Part shown: positions 33,931 to 46,874 of the stretch, in pieces
How the letters are laid out: every line of letters begins with the position of its first letter
Numbering within the stretch: position 1 is the stretch's first letter
Origin: Progne subis subis
Lineage: Eukaryota; Chordata; Aves; Passeriformes; Hirundinidae
DNA: 64,000 bases
NCBI GenBank assembly: GCA_022316685.1
Contig: JAKJHU010000086.1
Span: 173,473 to 237,472, forward strand
Reading direction: 5' to 3'
Notes under the pieces: generated by a model
The model's input: the letters and a program-made list of their open reading frames with translations, nothing else
Database searches by the model: none
Told to the model about the DNA's origin: nothing
Translations under genes and position numbers: made by a program

Positions 33931-36900
33931 CCTGGGCCAGCGGTGCCACTGCCCACAAGCCACCAGCGTCCCCCGAGGCCTCGGAACGCTGCGCTGCAGG
34001 CTCAGGCTGGCTGGCAGGGCTGGCAGGGGAGAATCCCTGCCCCAGCAGCTCCCCGGGCTGCCTCCGGAGCGCTCCGGCGTTTTAAAGCACAGAGCCAGGG
34101 CGGCAGGAGCGCAGGTGGCGGCGGGGACAGTGCGCGCTGCCCTGTGTCTGTCACCGCCCATCCCCAGAGCACCCCCGGCGCCCCGAGCAGCAGGGAGCAC
34201 TGCAGAGGAGCTGCCAGCAGCCAGGGCTGTGTCTGGGGATGGAAGAGGAGGAGGGAAATGCGTTGCTCGGGGATGCTCCGTTTCCCTGCGCGCGTGTTCC
34301 CTTCTCCCACCACCTGTCAGCTCCTCCTGGGGGCTGGAGGGACCCCAGACAACTCCAGGGCAGGGCCCAGCTGGAGATCACAGCCATCCTGAGCAGCTCT
34401 CAGTGACCCCTGAGCCCCAGGGATGGGCACAGCCAGCACCCCCAGATGGGCTCAGGTCCTGCCACACCAGGGGATGCCCCTGGATTGCTCCCCAGGGTTC
34501 TGCTCCCACTCCCCTCCCAGCCCCCTGCCCCGGGGAAAAGCAAAGATGGTGATTATTTCCCTGCTTCAGAGGCTGTGCCCCAGCTGCTGCTAGGATGGAA
34601 AACTGGAAAAAACATTTCAACACCCTCACATCCACTTACCTCTTCTCCCGCTGGCAGAGCAGGGCACCAAAAGTGCCGCTCTGGAGTCCCATCAAAGAGA
34701 GCTGCAGAGTTTGGAGGTGATCGTGAAACGCACCTTTCACCAATTTCGGCCCTCTTATTTTGCTCGGGAAGTCATTCTAACGGCAAAAAATCCGCACCCC
34801 GAAGGCAATAAGGAAGAGGTCAGTTTTTATCCTCTCCCTCCAGGGTGTAACCATTTGCAGTGGCTGAGGCTGGATCCATCCCCGGGGGCACACAAAGCAG
34901 CAGCACCGGGAGTCTCTTTTATCTTTGCTATCAAAGGTTTACCTTTCCCTTTCCCCTTCAAAGCCTCAAACTCCGCTGGTTCTGACCTCACTGAGCGCCC
35001 AGGCAGCAGCGAGACCAAAGGAAGAAACAGAATTCCTCAGCCTTGGCTGGGGCTGTGGCTCCTGGGTGGGCAGCCAGCAGCACAGGGTGTCACCCTGCTC
35101 TTGTCCCCACATCACAGACTCCAGGTGACAGCTCACCACGAGCACTGGCAGCTATGTGTCCCCCTCCCAGCTCTCTTTCTGCTCCCTGCCTGCAGCTGCC
35201 TCCAAAACGAACGTGGGAAGCCCAGGAGCTGCTCCCTCGAGCCCCATCGTACACAAAACACTTTATTTGCTGTGCACAGCGCCGTGGCAGTGGCCCCTGG
35301 GGACACCCAGCCCTGCCACGTGTGCTGCCTTGGGGACAAAGCAGCCAGGAGGAGGAGGCAAGGAAGAGAAAAATGGAAATAAAAGCATCACACTCCAGCA
35401 GGGAGACAGCATCAAGGATTTTCTAGTCACGATTCCCCCTCAGCCAGGACAGCTGGGGCTGAGACACCCACCAGCAGGTCACGGTCCTGCTGCCAAGGGA
35501 ATAAACCTTACCTGTTCCCGCTTACTGGGACATCAGGATCAGACTCCACAGAAAAGAAACACGTCCAGAACACACAGAGTTTATTAAAATATGCATTTTG
35601 TGGCCAGTATTTCCAGATTTATGCCCTATATAGAAGTTATAATATATCTTCCACTACTGGCCAGTAACTAGCCCATGAGAACACGTCCAGTTTGACCAGC
35701 TCTCCTCCAAACCCCTTCAAGCCACACTCTGAAGGTGATGTGCCCTCCTGAAGTCATCGCTTCTACCCTAAATAAACCCCAAACACAGGCTTCCTCCAAA
35801 ACACGTTAACACCTCTCAGAGGAGAGAAGTCAGACAATTCACCCCAATATGTGGCACGACTCACACAGAACAGTTGTGCAAGGTGCTCTGCTGACCCTGG
35901 CCACATCCCTGAGCCACAGGAGCCCCCTGAGCTGCACATCCCCCTGCCACAGCACAGCACACCAAGCCCACCACATCACCCTGGCTCTCGTCTGCAATAA
36001 ATCCCAGCGCTCTCCTCAGCTCAGCAATCAGCCACAGGTTCAGACCTGCAATTACTTTGGGACAGTTCTTTATTAATCACTGTCCAGCTGCCAGATTTAC
36101 GGTCACAGGCGCTTGAGGCGGTGTCAAGCAGGAAACATCCGAGCGCTGATGTCTGTAAATAAGCCATTGGGACATCTGGATGACATGTAGATCCAGCTAT
36201 AATTAGCTATAGGTGATGCAGAGAGGTCCTGTTACGCCTTGCCAAAACCTGCCCCCCAGAGCCTACATGCACAACTCCAGCAGATGTGCTGGATGAGCCA
36301 CCAAAAACATCTCAAAGTCACCTCGGAATCAGGTGTTGCTAAACTCTAGAGAAGGAAACGAACAGAAAAGCTGTTAGACTGAGCTTGTTTACAGCTAAAG
36401 AGCATCTGGGTCAGGAGTTTCCCTCACCCATGTTCTTGCACCATCCCTGGAGCTGCAGTTTGGCAGCAAGACCTGGGAGAGACACTCCTCCACTCCCCTC
36501 TGCCACGGGGAGCCTAACAAATATCAATTTTCCCTGACCTGTTTGGGGCTATCACTGTTGATACGAGGTTTTATAACCCAGAGAGTCACCACGGGGAGGC
36601 TTCCCATGTAAATCTCTCTGGGAAAGAGCCGAGGCCCTGGATAAGCCCAGATGTCAGCAAGGCTCTTACAGTCACTTTGGATGTGAACATCTGCAAAGCT
36701 GCTGTGGCTGCAGGGGTGGGAGCTGCTGGCCCCTGCAGCTCCATTCCTGCAAGAGGGGCTGTGGCACAGGAGGCCTGGCAGCACCACCTCCAGCAAACAG
36801 CAGCTGCACAAGGAAGGAAGGAAAGAAAACCCAGCAGAAGATGAGGAACACTCAGCCACTCTACAGAAGATGAGGAACAGACCACAGCAGTCAGCTGAGA

Positions 36901-36989
36901 ACTTTTATGGGGTCAGAGTTGAGATCTCCAAGGTGGGATGTGGCCAGGGGACCCAGCCCACCACAGGCTGTGACTGTAACAGGAACCCA
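33931..36989. other. CNGA2 5' flank to LTR, no gene recognised
   Basis: No coding exon supported. A block at 36050-36220 is AT-rich and contains AGCTATAATTAGCTATAG, a short palindrome around a homeodomain TAATTA core. It could act as a distal element. A 5' noncoding CNGA2 exon may exist here but cannot be placed. Confidence 0.4.
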
Positions 36990-37438
36990 TGTCAAATGAT
37001 GCCTCAAGTTTTATCTTTCATTTGTTTCAGGTTCTGTGCTGCCCAGGTGCAGCTCTGAGCTCACACTCAGGGTCACTCAGCTCTCTGCACACAGCAGGGA
37101 CACAAAACAAATCCTGTTCCTGCTGCACACCAAGGACAACTTTCAGCCCAAAAGCACAAACAAGGGTGGCTGGAGGGAGGAACAAGAAGGATGGGAGCTC
37201 ACAGCCTGGAGCTGGAATTGGACAATTAAACCCCAATGTGCAAATGGACCAAAACTGATCAAAGTGTGAGACCTGGTGACCCTTTGTCCATTTTGTGACC
37301 ATTTTGGGTCCACCTTGGGTGCAGCCCTGGCCAGGCTCTTGTCCTGCCCAAGGTGGATCCTAAAGGCCTTTCAATAAATATCTACTTTATTCTCCAGCTC
37401 TGTCCAGTCTCTGTTCCAGCTCAGCCTTCCCAAGGCAT
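36990..37438 (+). mobile_element. LTR-like element downstream of the FATE1-like gene
   Basis: It starts near TGTCAAATGATGCC, has AATAAA in CTTTCAATAAATATCTACTT, followed by TCTGTCCAGTCTCTGTTCCA, and ends near CCAAGGCATCA. This layout (late poly(A) signal, short R-U5, TG...CA) matches passerine LTRs I recall. A target duplication was not found, so the ends are approximate. Confidence 0.6.
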
Positions 37439-37719
37439 CACCCCAAACACCCAACACCTCAAGTTTACATCTCCCCTGGCAGCCTGAGGACAACCGCACA
37501 GAACAGACACCTCCTGTGTGCCACCAGAGTTCTTAGGAGACCTCAGCTCTTCACAGCAGCTTCTCACACCTCCACTGTCATCAAGGCCTGAAGGACACAG
37601 ATTCTTGAGGGCCAAAAGTGCAAAAAGTCACGAAAAAAGAGTTTCACAGCTGGCAAGTGCACGAGAAATGCTCCTCACCCACCCTGCCAGGGTGAGCAGG
37701 GGAGGTCGGGCACGGGCCG

Positions 37720-40700
37720 TCATCTTCTGAGCCAGAGCCACGTGTTGATGAGGCAAGCAGAGATCATCACCGAGTACACCAGGGCCTCCTTCTGTCTCCA
37801 GGCGTGGCTCTGCTCCTCCAGCACGCGCAGCCTCCCCGAGATCCTCGCCAGCTGCAAGGGAAGCAGCCAGGATGCACTGTCAGCACCCCGGGAGCTTGGG
37901 ACAGCGAGGGATGGAAAGATGGGAGCTACCCAGCAGCTACCTCTGCGTGGGAGGAGCGGCAGCAGCACCTCAGGTCTGCGGCAGACACGTCAGGAAAAGA
38001 TCATTCCCACCAGAGAGCATCTGAGCCCCTCTCACCGCCACCAGAGCGGTCTGGCTGTGTCCTGCAGCCCCTCAGGGCAGGAGCTCGATGGATCAACACA
38101 CATTTAAGTCCTCTCCTGCCTCTCCTTAAGGCAGAACCAGTGCGACAGCACCGGCCCACCAGGACTGAGCCCACCTGCTCACCCCCTGTGGCTTTCCCAG
38201 AAAACACCGGAGCCCTCGTCCCCCGTCTCACCTGCCTTCTCATGGCCGCCACCTCCGTCACCCCGGCCTCCTCCAAGGCGCTCTCTGCAGCTGGGATGGG
38301 CTCCTGGGAGCTGCGGAAGGAAAGCAGAGCTGCGGGTGGGCACGTGCAGGGAGCGTGTCCCCAGGCTGTGCCGCTGCACCAGGAGAAAGCAAAGAGCATC
38401 TGCACAGCACCCACTCAGCCCTGCTTCACCCCCACCGTGCACACTGGCAGCCCTGAGCACCCGCCCCAAGCCATCAGGACAGGAAACAAACACATGCTGG
38501 TGTTCCTTTAGAGGTGCAACAGAGAGAAAACAGATCTGCTAAGTGTGATATATGTCCTAAAGTTAATTCGTGTTTGAAATATGTTTGTGTTGTAATACAC
38601 CCATATAAAATATAAGTTCTATTTCTACTCAAATATATTGTAAGAAAACTGAGACAGAAGTCACACGGAGAGGGGTATGAGGAATTTCCTGCTGGCAGCA
38701 CAGTACACAAAAAGGGACACAAGAAACTATGCTGAGAATTACACCAAAGGGGACACGGGGATACCTCTGCCAGGAATCGTTAAGAGAAACACAAAGACAA
38801 CGGAAAAGGGGGATGAAGAACCCGGGAACCGAATGATCACATCAGATCAGTATCTCATCCGTCTCCTCCAGACATTACCATCTCTACGCCACACCTGGGC
38901 TCAACGATTAAGGACATTGTTTGCCCAGGAAAATCCATTCAGAACACCCAAACCTGAACATGAATAGTTAATGAAGCTGCCGCGGAGGGGGAAAACCTCG
39001 GAGCCCCAATTTTCTCTCAGCGATCCAGTGTATAAAAAGAGACAGCTCCAAGCCAGAAATGTGAACTTGGGAGATAACACACTGACAGAGTGTGTTACCG
39101 TGTTCACCCAGTGCCGATCCCAGGCTCGACGCTGTCCTTTTAATTGTGGCTGTCCGAGACTGTCATTTTGTCTCTCAATAAAATTCTAAATTTTGATTTC
39201 TAAAATTTGGTCTATCGTATTTATAACATAAGCATCCACTCTCTGTAGTCCCAGGAATGCACTGAGGGCTGGATAAAGCATCTTCAGAGCCAGTCAGGAC
39301 CAGCGCTGGAATCGGAGGGGTGATCCCATTTACACCAGCGGGTGAGGAAGCTGCCATCAGCTGGAGGGGGAATATCACTTTGATTTTTTGCTCTTGTAGC
39401 AAATTTTACCTGCAATCTGAAACATAAACAAGCAACCCAAACGTTCACCACTTTCTTCCCTCCCTGGAAACGCAGGGGTTCCCACTGGAATGAGCTGCAG
39501 AGGCAGCACAGACCGCTGATGTCCAGGGCAGTCCCTGGAGGCACAGCCTCACTGCAGGGCCACAAAATAAAGCAGACCCACAGCGAGAAAAATATAAACT
39601 CCTGTCATCATAGGCTGGCCCAAAATCAGCTGTTCTATATCCAAAACTCCCCTGTGCACCCCAATAACTCACACAGGCAGTCACTGATCCCGTAGGGGTT
39701 AACAGGCACCTAACCCCACTCCTCGGAGAGCCTGGGGAGGAGAGGGTGTTTATCCCTGTTTGCAGCACCAATCTGATCAAGACAAGCCAGAAGAGCACGT
39801 GGAGATTCACTGAACCCCCGTCAGAAACTCCATTTGTGAGATAATGCCTCCACAAAATGTAGCTGCAGTGTAACATGACAGCCACAACAGAAAGAAAACG
39901 CAATTTTCCCCAGTAGAGAACCATGAAAAAAAGGACACATCCTGCAGCTTTTGACTCAAAATCCCAGTTGATACAGGTGAACACCCTTTAAAGGAGATCA
40001 GAAATTGCTTTGTGGTGACTCATACCCTTCAAGAGGTCACTGTCAGCCAGATATTCCAGTCTCTGTCTGAGACCAGACTTGGCTAAAATTTCGGGACAGA
40101 CAAGCCTTTTTGTTGATTTTATTGTTGCACAGGGGTACAAAGCTGTCGTATCGGAGGGAATGTCTGCATCTGAAGGGATGTAAAGTACTAGGAAGAGGTG
40201 TTTGAGGTGGCTGGCTTCAAAGGGAGATCAAGATCTGGGGAGAGGCTCCAGAGCCATCCCATTGCATTACAGCAGTTCTGCAGGCCTGAATGTCCTCCAC
40301 TGCTGGGGGGAGGAGGGAGAAGGTTTTTGTAGCCACTAACCAGATCTCTTGGTCATTAAGAAATTAAAATGATGTTTGAAGACAGACTGAGCCTACAGTT
40401 TTTAAGAGCAGACAGCACTTGGGATCATCAGCAAGCAGCAGGCAGCTGGGGAGGGAAGGCAGGATGTGCCACCGATGATGGATGCGATGATGGATGCTGC
40501 TTCTCCTCCCTTTCTGCCTGTAGGCTTTGCTCAAGGAGAATGAGAAGTATTTAGATGTTCCTCCAGGTGCTCAGCAGCCTTAGAGCAGTGGGGACACCTT
40601 AAGGCTCCAAGGGTGTCTTTGAACAAAGAGAATTTACTGCAGAGGCATGGATAAGGGTGGGGGAGATGGTTCCTCCAGCACACCTGGAGGGATTGAGGCC

Positions 40701-43700
40701 ACTGCACACCCGCTCCAGGGGGCACAGAGGGACACCACACCCTGGCCAGGGGCACTGGCTGCAGGCTGGGTGCAGCCAGTCCATGGATAGGTGAATTAAG
40801 AGTGAGCAAGACGCAGCCAAAGGTGCTGGGAGCCTGCAGGAGAGGCAGGGGCAGCACCTGGGTCAGGCCGTTTGCTCTGGATTTTGATTCCCTTCACACA
40901 GCCCTCTCCAAGCCACGAAAGCATACAGAAAAATCAGCCCTGGCTTAGCAGCAAACCCCCAGCAATGCCACAGCAGCACTGGGTCAGGGGTGCCCAGGGG
41001 CCTGGTGTTAAGCTGAGCTGCAGACCCAAGCCTGGCTGGGTTAGCGAGGTGCACCAAGGCCTGGCAGACAGGACAGGTGAGGGAGAAGGTCCAAGGCAGC
41101 CATGCAGGAGCATCCTGCAGCCCACAGCTTAGAGAGCTCGTGCCTGGCTCATGCCTCAGCAAGGCACAGGCCAGTCCTTGCCGAGTGACAGAGAGCTGGC
41201 TCAGGACAAGCCAAAGTCACCTGGGCAGTGCTGGGTCTTGCAGAGAGTCCTGGACACGGTGGAAGAGCACCTGGCCCAGCAGGTACATGGTGTGGAAGAT
41301 GTTCTGCATGGAGTAGATCCTGCCTGCCTCCGTGAGGAGGGGGAGAGGGGCACTGGGAGCAGGCAGGGGACACAAGTCCGGCCTGGGTGCACACAGAATC
41401 ACGCCTGTTACTCCCTGGTCTCACACAACAGGGCACAGCCTGGCATTAGGCACTGCCCCTCAGCCCTCCAGCAGCTCCAAGCATCTCTGGGCAATGCCAC
41501 TGGCACCCAGATCAGCTGGGAGACCCCCTCCAGCAGCCCCCAGACTCAGAGGCAGCCAGCTGATTCCTCCAAAGCCATGGCTGTGTACCCAAGCTGTTCT
41601 CCTGCCACCCAGGACAGCTCTGGACTTCAAGTGGGACAGGAGTCCCTGCTCTGGGATTAGCTCAGAGACAATTTCCCCACTGCAGACATTCCATAAGCCT
41701 TCAAAGCTGCCCAAGGCCAAGCCTCTGGCACCAAAGGCCACGTTCCTCTCATGGATGAGCAGGAATGCCAGGCACTGCATTGCTCTGGGTTGGATCCCCC
41801 CTGCCCCTTCTCAGGACAGCAACACCAAACAGCCCAGTGAGAGGAGATGCTGCTCCCCACCCGCCCTGGGGGGCTCTGTGCCCGTGCTCACCCCTCCTGG
41901 CGCTGTCCTGGTGCTGCCAGCTGGGCACAGTCACTCGGGGTCCTGTCCCTCCGTGACCTGCTGCTGTGGTGGCCCTGTGGGATCAAACACAAGCATGTGA
42001 GCACAGAGCTGAGCCCAGGCTGGTGCCCCGTGGGGGCTGCAGGGCCAGGGCCCATCAGCACTCACTCACCCCCAGCCTGGGCACCTGATGCTGGTGCAGG
42101 TGGGGAGACATGCCCAGAGCAGACAGAGGGTCCCAGCACGAGCCTGCTGATCTGAGCTCCAGCCAGATCAAAACCCCTGAACCTAACCCAGCCAGGATCT
42201 GCTCTCCAATTTCAGGGAGGTTAAAGCACTTGAGGAGGCAGAACAGCAGCTCCAGCAGCCAAACCAAGCCTTTGCCTGCCCATGCCTGGGACCTCTCTTT
42301 GAAAGGGTCTCACACAAGGTTAAAATCTGCTTTTGGCTCTGACCCCAGAACCCTTCACACTGCTGTGGTGAACCAGCTGTGCTTCATACTCCATCAAGAA
42401 GAAAAACAGGCTGAAAAAGCATTCAAAAAGTAGCAGCACCACCAGTGGTGGGACTGCACCTACCTTAGCCTGCAAAACGCAGCAGGAGACGTGGCTGGAT
42501 CAAGGTCCCAGCACAGAGGTGTGCGCTGGTTCTGGGTCAGAAAGAGATCCCACCATCCCTACCCACTCACTCCTAGGGCCTCCTGGAAAAAGACCCCTGG
42601 CTTGGGGTGATAACAGCCATCTGGAGAAGCCCAAATTTGGGATGGCTCCCGCTCCACACCCCAGGCGCCCCCGCCCTGCCCCTAGGTACCGATCGCTTGC
42701 GGCGCTGGGCACTGGCTCTGCTGCCTGAGGGCAGGAAAGGGAGGTCCCCAGAGGGGTCTGGGGACACGTGCACCACAACAGAGGGGACCTTCCTCGGCTG
42801 GGTCAACAGCACTGGCCTCAAACTGGTGTCTGATATCTCTAGAGAAAAGGAGAGAGGGGAGAGTTAAGCCAACCTGAATGGCCTCAGGAGAGGGAAGAGA
42901 GATGCACCCACGTGGAGAGTCCAGCCTGTGTTCAGTGCCAGGTGGACAAACACTGCCCTGGGTTTTTTGGGCAGCCCAGAGGGGCAGAGACACTGTTCAG
43001 GACAGCAAGGTTTCAGAGCTGTTTGTCAAAGACAGGGCCAAATGTCCTGCATCCCAAAGGAGGGACCCCACCAAAGGCCAAGAGGGAACAGGGAGAGACA
43101 TGGAGGGAGATGCCTCCACATTTTGCTCCTCACCTGTTGGAATTAAGGCCCCTCCAGATTTCTGTTGGTGACCTTTGCCCACCTCTTCCCGACCCATCCA
43201 CCATCCTGCCGTACATTCCTGAAGAGAAGTGCCTGCATTTTCTGCCCCCATCCTCCCCTCTAGCAAAGCAAACAAAAGGGGGGTTCATAAAGGGGTCCTG
43301 CTCCCTAGGATGTTTGTCTTGGGCTGCAAGATGTAACCAAAAGTGTGTATTCTACTGCCAGCTGTTGGAACCGTTTGGGGAGGGGTTTTCTTTATCTCTT
43401 CCATGACCCAATCCTGATAACTCTGGTCTGGAGGGGATGGGTGTGTTCTGTCCATGGCCAGCTGTTAATCCAGGTGTGGCACTGCTCTTTATCCCTTCCA
43501 GGACCCATCCTCCCTGCAGGGATCTCTGCTGTTCCTGGCCCATCCAGGCTCACTGCAGGGCTGAGACAATTCCATCATCCACGGGGAGATGCTGCACCAG
43601 GGGAGGAGCCCGGCATTCCCAGCTGGATCACAGCTGGCACTGGGAACAGCAGCACAGCCCGTGTGCCCTGGATTGGCAGAGGGACACCGGAGCCATCTCA

Positions 43701-44289
43701 GCACCACGGGAGCTTCTACAGGATCATCCCTGCTCCAGCAGAACCACAGCTGCCACTGCAGGAGGATTTATTTTGGACTGTTCCCAACACCCTGACCAAC
43801 AGCGTGTCAGGTCATGGTCTGACTCTGTCAGGGTTTCTAGGAGTTTTTTGTTTGCTTGGGATTTGTTTTGTTTTGAATATTCCTAGTAAAGAACTGTTAT
43901 TCCTATTCCCATATCTTTGCCTGAAAGCCCCTCAATTGCAAAATTATAATAATTCGGAGGGAGGGGGCGTTGCATTCTCCATTCCAAGGGAGGCTCCAGC
44001 TTCCTCTGGCAGACACCTGTCTTTCCAAACCAAGGCAATGCTGTAGTGCCCCACCAACCTCCAGCCACCCCAAAAGACAACCCAGAGAACAACCTGCCAG
44101 AGAAATCCTGTCAGGGATGTGCATCCGAAAGGACGCAGGGACATCCTCTGCCACTGTCCTCCTGTCGCCAGGGCTGCAGCTCTCTGCCACCTTCAGCCTG
44201 TTGGGAACCTGCATCCTTTGGTTGATGGCTTCTGTGAAGAGCAGGTCACAGCGCACACGGTTCAGGTCCAGCCCCCAGAGCGGCCACAT
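37720..44289 (-). CDS. FATE1: MFF/FATE1-family tail-anchored mitochondrial protein
   Basis: Exons: 44289-44094, 42838-42690, 41327-41221, 38310-38232, 37851-37720. All borders are GT-AG and phases match throughout, giving 220 aa. The first exon holds two boxes (INQRMQVPNRLKVA near 22-35 and FRMHIPDRISLA near 54-65) that match the N-terminal short repeats of mitochondrial fission factor, the region reported to recruit the dynamin DRP1. The end has a coiled-coil stretch (VAAMRRQLARISGRLRVLEE) and a C-terminal membrane anchor ending INTWLWLRR, the Mff/Tango-11 hallmark. Human FATE1 shares the MRRQL...LEEQ...WR core, and human Xq28 has FATE1 between PRRG3 and CNGA2, as here. The likely place is the mitochondrial or peroxisomal outer membrane. 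Exons 2 and 3 of this list are the least certain because their similarity to MFF is weak. The symbol rests mainly on synteny; MFF-like is an alternative name. Confidence 0.78.
38544..39228 (+). mobile_element. Solo LTR with 4-bp target duplication (class I-like)
   Basis: Bounded by TGTGATATATG and ATTTATAACA and flanked by TAAG on both sides (38540-38543 and 39229-39232). It has a TATA box in CAGTGTATAAAAAGAGAC and a poly(A) signal in CTCTCAATAAAATTC, in the correct order. A 4-bp duplication fits a class I (gamma-like) element. It lies in an intron of the FATE1-like gene in antisense. A 96-codon frame inside it is not a viral gene. Confidence 0.9.
39229..41220 (-). other. Intron of the FATE1-like gene
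   Basis: No extra exon required by phase. A 179-codon minus frame (39445-39984) has no acceptor/donor pair that fits and no family resemblance. Confidence 0.45.
43135..44037 (+). mobile_element. ERVL-type solo LTR inside the FATE1-like gene
   Basis: It starts TGTTGGAATTAAGGCCCCTC and ends with AATTATAATAATTCGGAGGG, then ACACCTGTCTTTCCAAACCA and AGGCA. This is a layout I recall from abundant passerine ERVL LTRs. The segment AGTAAAGAACTGTTATTCCT lies in the poly(A)/R region. No clear target duplication was seen. Its 3' end is only about 57 bp from the splice donor of the first coding exon (44094), on the opposite strand. Confidence 0.75.
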
Positions 44290-44312
44290 CTTTGCAGACG
44301 TCCTCAGGTGTC

Positions 44313-46874
44313 CTGGGGTGTCACACAGAGGGAAAGAAAGCTGCAAAACGACAACAGGAGCAGCACTTCCAAAAGTGCCAAGAGGTGCAGCTCTTCTTGC
44401 ACCCGCACAGGGACAACACATGCCGTAAATCGGCTAAAATACAGGCAGAAACAACCCGAAGGACAGGCACTGCAGGAGTTGTGTGGGAGAAGGGGATGTC
44501 CCACAGCGTCCAGCTGGCAGGGACAAGGCTGCAGTCAAAACTAAAAAAAGTTTAGTGTACCATACAAATTAGTGGGAAAAAAAAATATATTTTCTATCCA
44601 GAAGTAAAATTTTTTGGAGCGCTGGGATCATATTTTTGTGTTCATATACACCTTGGAGGAAAAACGTCTGATGGACAGACATTTTGTTTTTTTTCTAAAA
44701 GCGAAACACACTTTTTGGTGAGGGGCTTCCAGGTTACCACAGGAAAGGCTTTGGTGATCAGCTTTTCCCCCCACACACACGTTCACTGCAGTATCCCCAG
44801 GGCCTTACCCCATTCCCCCCTTGATCCAGCACTCCTGGGTGACCCACATCCAGCCAAGGATGGATTTTACCCTGAGCAGAGCTGCCAGATGCTGAACCAC
44901 CCTCCCAGAGGGGAAGGAAAACCACACATCCCCTTCCTCAGCTTGGAGGAGAGCCCCCAGCTCAGCTTTCTTCCAGGAGGGGACCAACACCAAGGAGAGA
45001 CACAGCCCTCAGTTCTCACTGCTCCTGGGAGAAGCCAACAGCATGAGACACAGACACTGCCCGGGGCTTTGCAGCTCTCAGAGCACACAGCAGCCCCGTG
45101 CCTCAGTTTCCCTTTTGCCAAGGTTTTGAGAAGCGCTCTGGGGCCACAATGTTCCAAGGCTTTCCCCGAGCCACACAAGCAGAGGGCAATTAATGTACTC
45201 CTCCAAGAGAGGAGCCCCAAAAGTCACCTTCCTGGCTCCCAGCACGTGCATTCTTTGTCCTTTCTCAAAAAGCTGCAGCCGAGGAGAAAATCCCAACAAG
45301 CAAGAGGTGCTGAGGCTGGGAGACCCCATCCTAACCCCAGTGCTGCCCAGGCACTCCAAACACGCATGCACAGCACCCCTGCACCCTCCTTGCTGGCAGT
45401 TTTTGATCTCACCATGCCCAAAAAGGTCCTTCTTTGCTCCTAGAAAAAAAATCTCCACCCTAAGAGGGGCCAGCAGCAGCCAGGGCTGTCCATCCCTCAC
45501 CTTCCCCAGCCCACTGTAACCCTTTAGGATTTCACCCAGGGGAGAGGAGCAGGAGGAAATCCCTGGAGAAGGACCTGTCCCCTGCAGCTGCCAGGCCTTG
45601 GCACTCAGGGTGCAGGAGGGTGGCAGAACCAGCTCTGCACCTGCCACAACCAGCACGTCCAGCGATGGCTCACCTCGTGCTGCTCCCTCCTCCTGGGTCA
45701 TTAAAAACCTTTTAATTACTCAGGGATTTGCCTGGCATCAGCTGCGGGGATCCCGCTGCTTGCAGCCTTGCAGACACTGCATCGCTGCCCCTGCACCGGC
45801 TCTGTGCTGGAGGCACTGCTGGGGCCCTGCACCATCCCCAGCCCCATCCCACGGGTCTCGTAACACACACACACACTCCCACTCCTCCCAAAACCCCCCC
45901 AAAAAAAGTGGATTATTGCAAGCACCCTCTGCTCAGAAACAGGACAGGAATTCCCGGGATGGTCCCAAAAAGCGTCGGTCCCGCAGGAGAAATCAGAAAA
46001 TCGGAAATCAGACCCCAGCCAGGGTAAAGCCAGCAGGTTTCTCCCTCACATTTTTGGTGCTTCAGAGGAGCGAAGAGCCTGTGTTGCACTCCCAGGCTGT
46101 TCTCTGGGAAACCAGCACATATTATTAACAGTAAATCTGGAGAGGGCAGATCTGTTCGTTTTCTAATCACCTGTGAAACCGCTGCAGCTCCCAAGGAACA
46201 GAGGGATAGGAGGGAAGGAGGGAGAAGCAGGCTCTGAGACTAAGCTATTAAGAAGAGAAGTAAGAAAAAAAAAAAAAATCAGCTGTCAAAACTCATAAGA
46301 ACAAAATTCTTAAGTGGCTGGATTTCCTCCTTTAACTTTCTTTAGGGCTTTCTCGAGCTCTTGCCAAGCACTCCCCTCTCGCCTGGAGAGGGTCAGCCCC
46401 CGCTTTGGCACTTCTCCTTGCATTTGCAGTGACAGGGAATTTCCGGCTCACTAAGCCGGAGTCGGTTTAAGTCCTGCAAGCCAGGAGAACCTGCCCTGGG
46501 GAGGGAAACTCTACAACCTCCCCCTCTCTGTCCCTCTCCAGCGCAGGACACCCCAGACAGGGCAGGGGGGTACCAGCCTGGCCCAGCACACCCCGGGAGC
46601 TGGAGGGAGCCATGGGTTTGCTCCCAGCTCTGCTCTCCGGCTCGGGGATGCGCCTCGTCCCGGCAGAGAGGGGACAGCGGGAGGGAAGGGGATCCTCACC
46701 CGGCTCGGGGTGAGCCCCTGCCCCGGGACGGCTCCGGGCACGGCGGATCCCCGGGAGGGTCCCACGTCCCCCCGGTGGGGACATGCCGGCCCTGCCCCGG
46801 GGGACGCCAGCAGAGCCCCGGCCGGGCGTGCGGAGGGACAAGGGGACACTGCCCGCAGGGGGAGGGACACTTAC
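44313..46874 (-). other. First intron of the FATE1-like gene
   Basis: Bounded by a minus-strand donor GTAAGT at 46874 and a pyrimidine-rich acceptor ending CACCCCAG at 44313. The exon 44312-44094 then starts with a short 5' UTR before the ATG at 44289. No other gene was recognised in the interval. Confidence 0.45.

Noticed and set aside
33205..34392. 395-codon plus-strand frame
   Set aside because: Low-complexity pyrimidine repeat antisense to the CNGA2 5' region, with no family resemblance.
38677..38967. 96-codon frame
   Set aside because: Lies wholly inside a solo LTR. LTRs of this type do not encode proteins here and there is no gag, pol or env similarity.
39445..39984. 179-codon minus frame considered as VMA21 or an extra exon
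   Set aside because: No resemblance to VMA21, no suitable splice pair, and the FATE1-like phases close without it.
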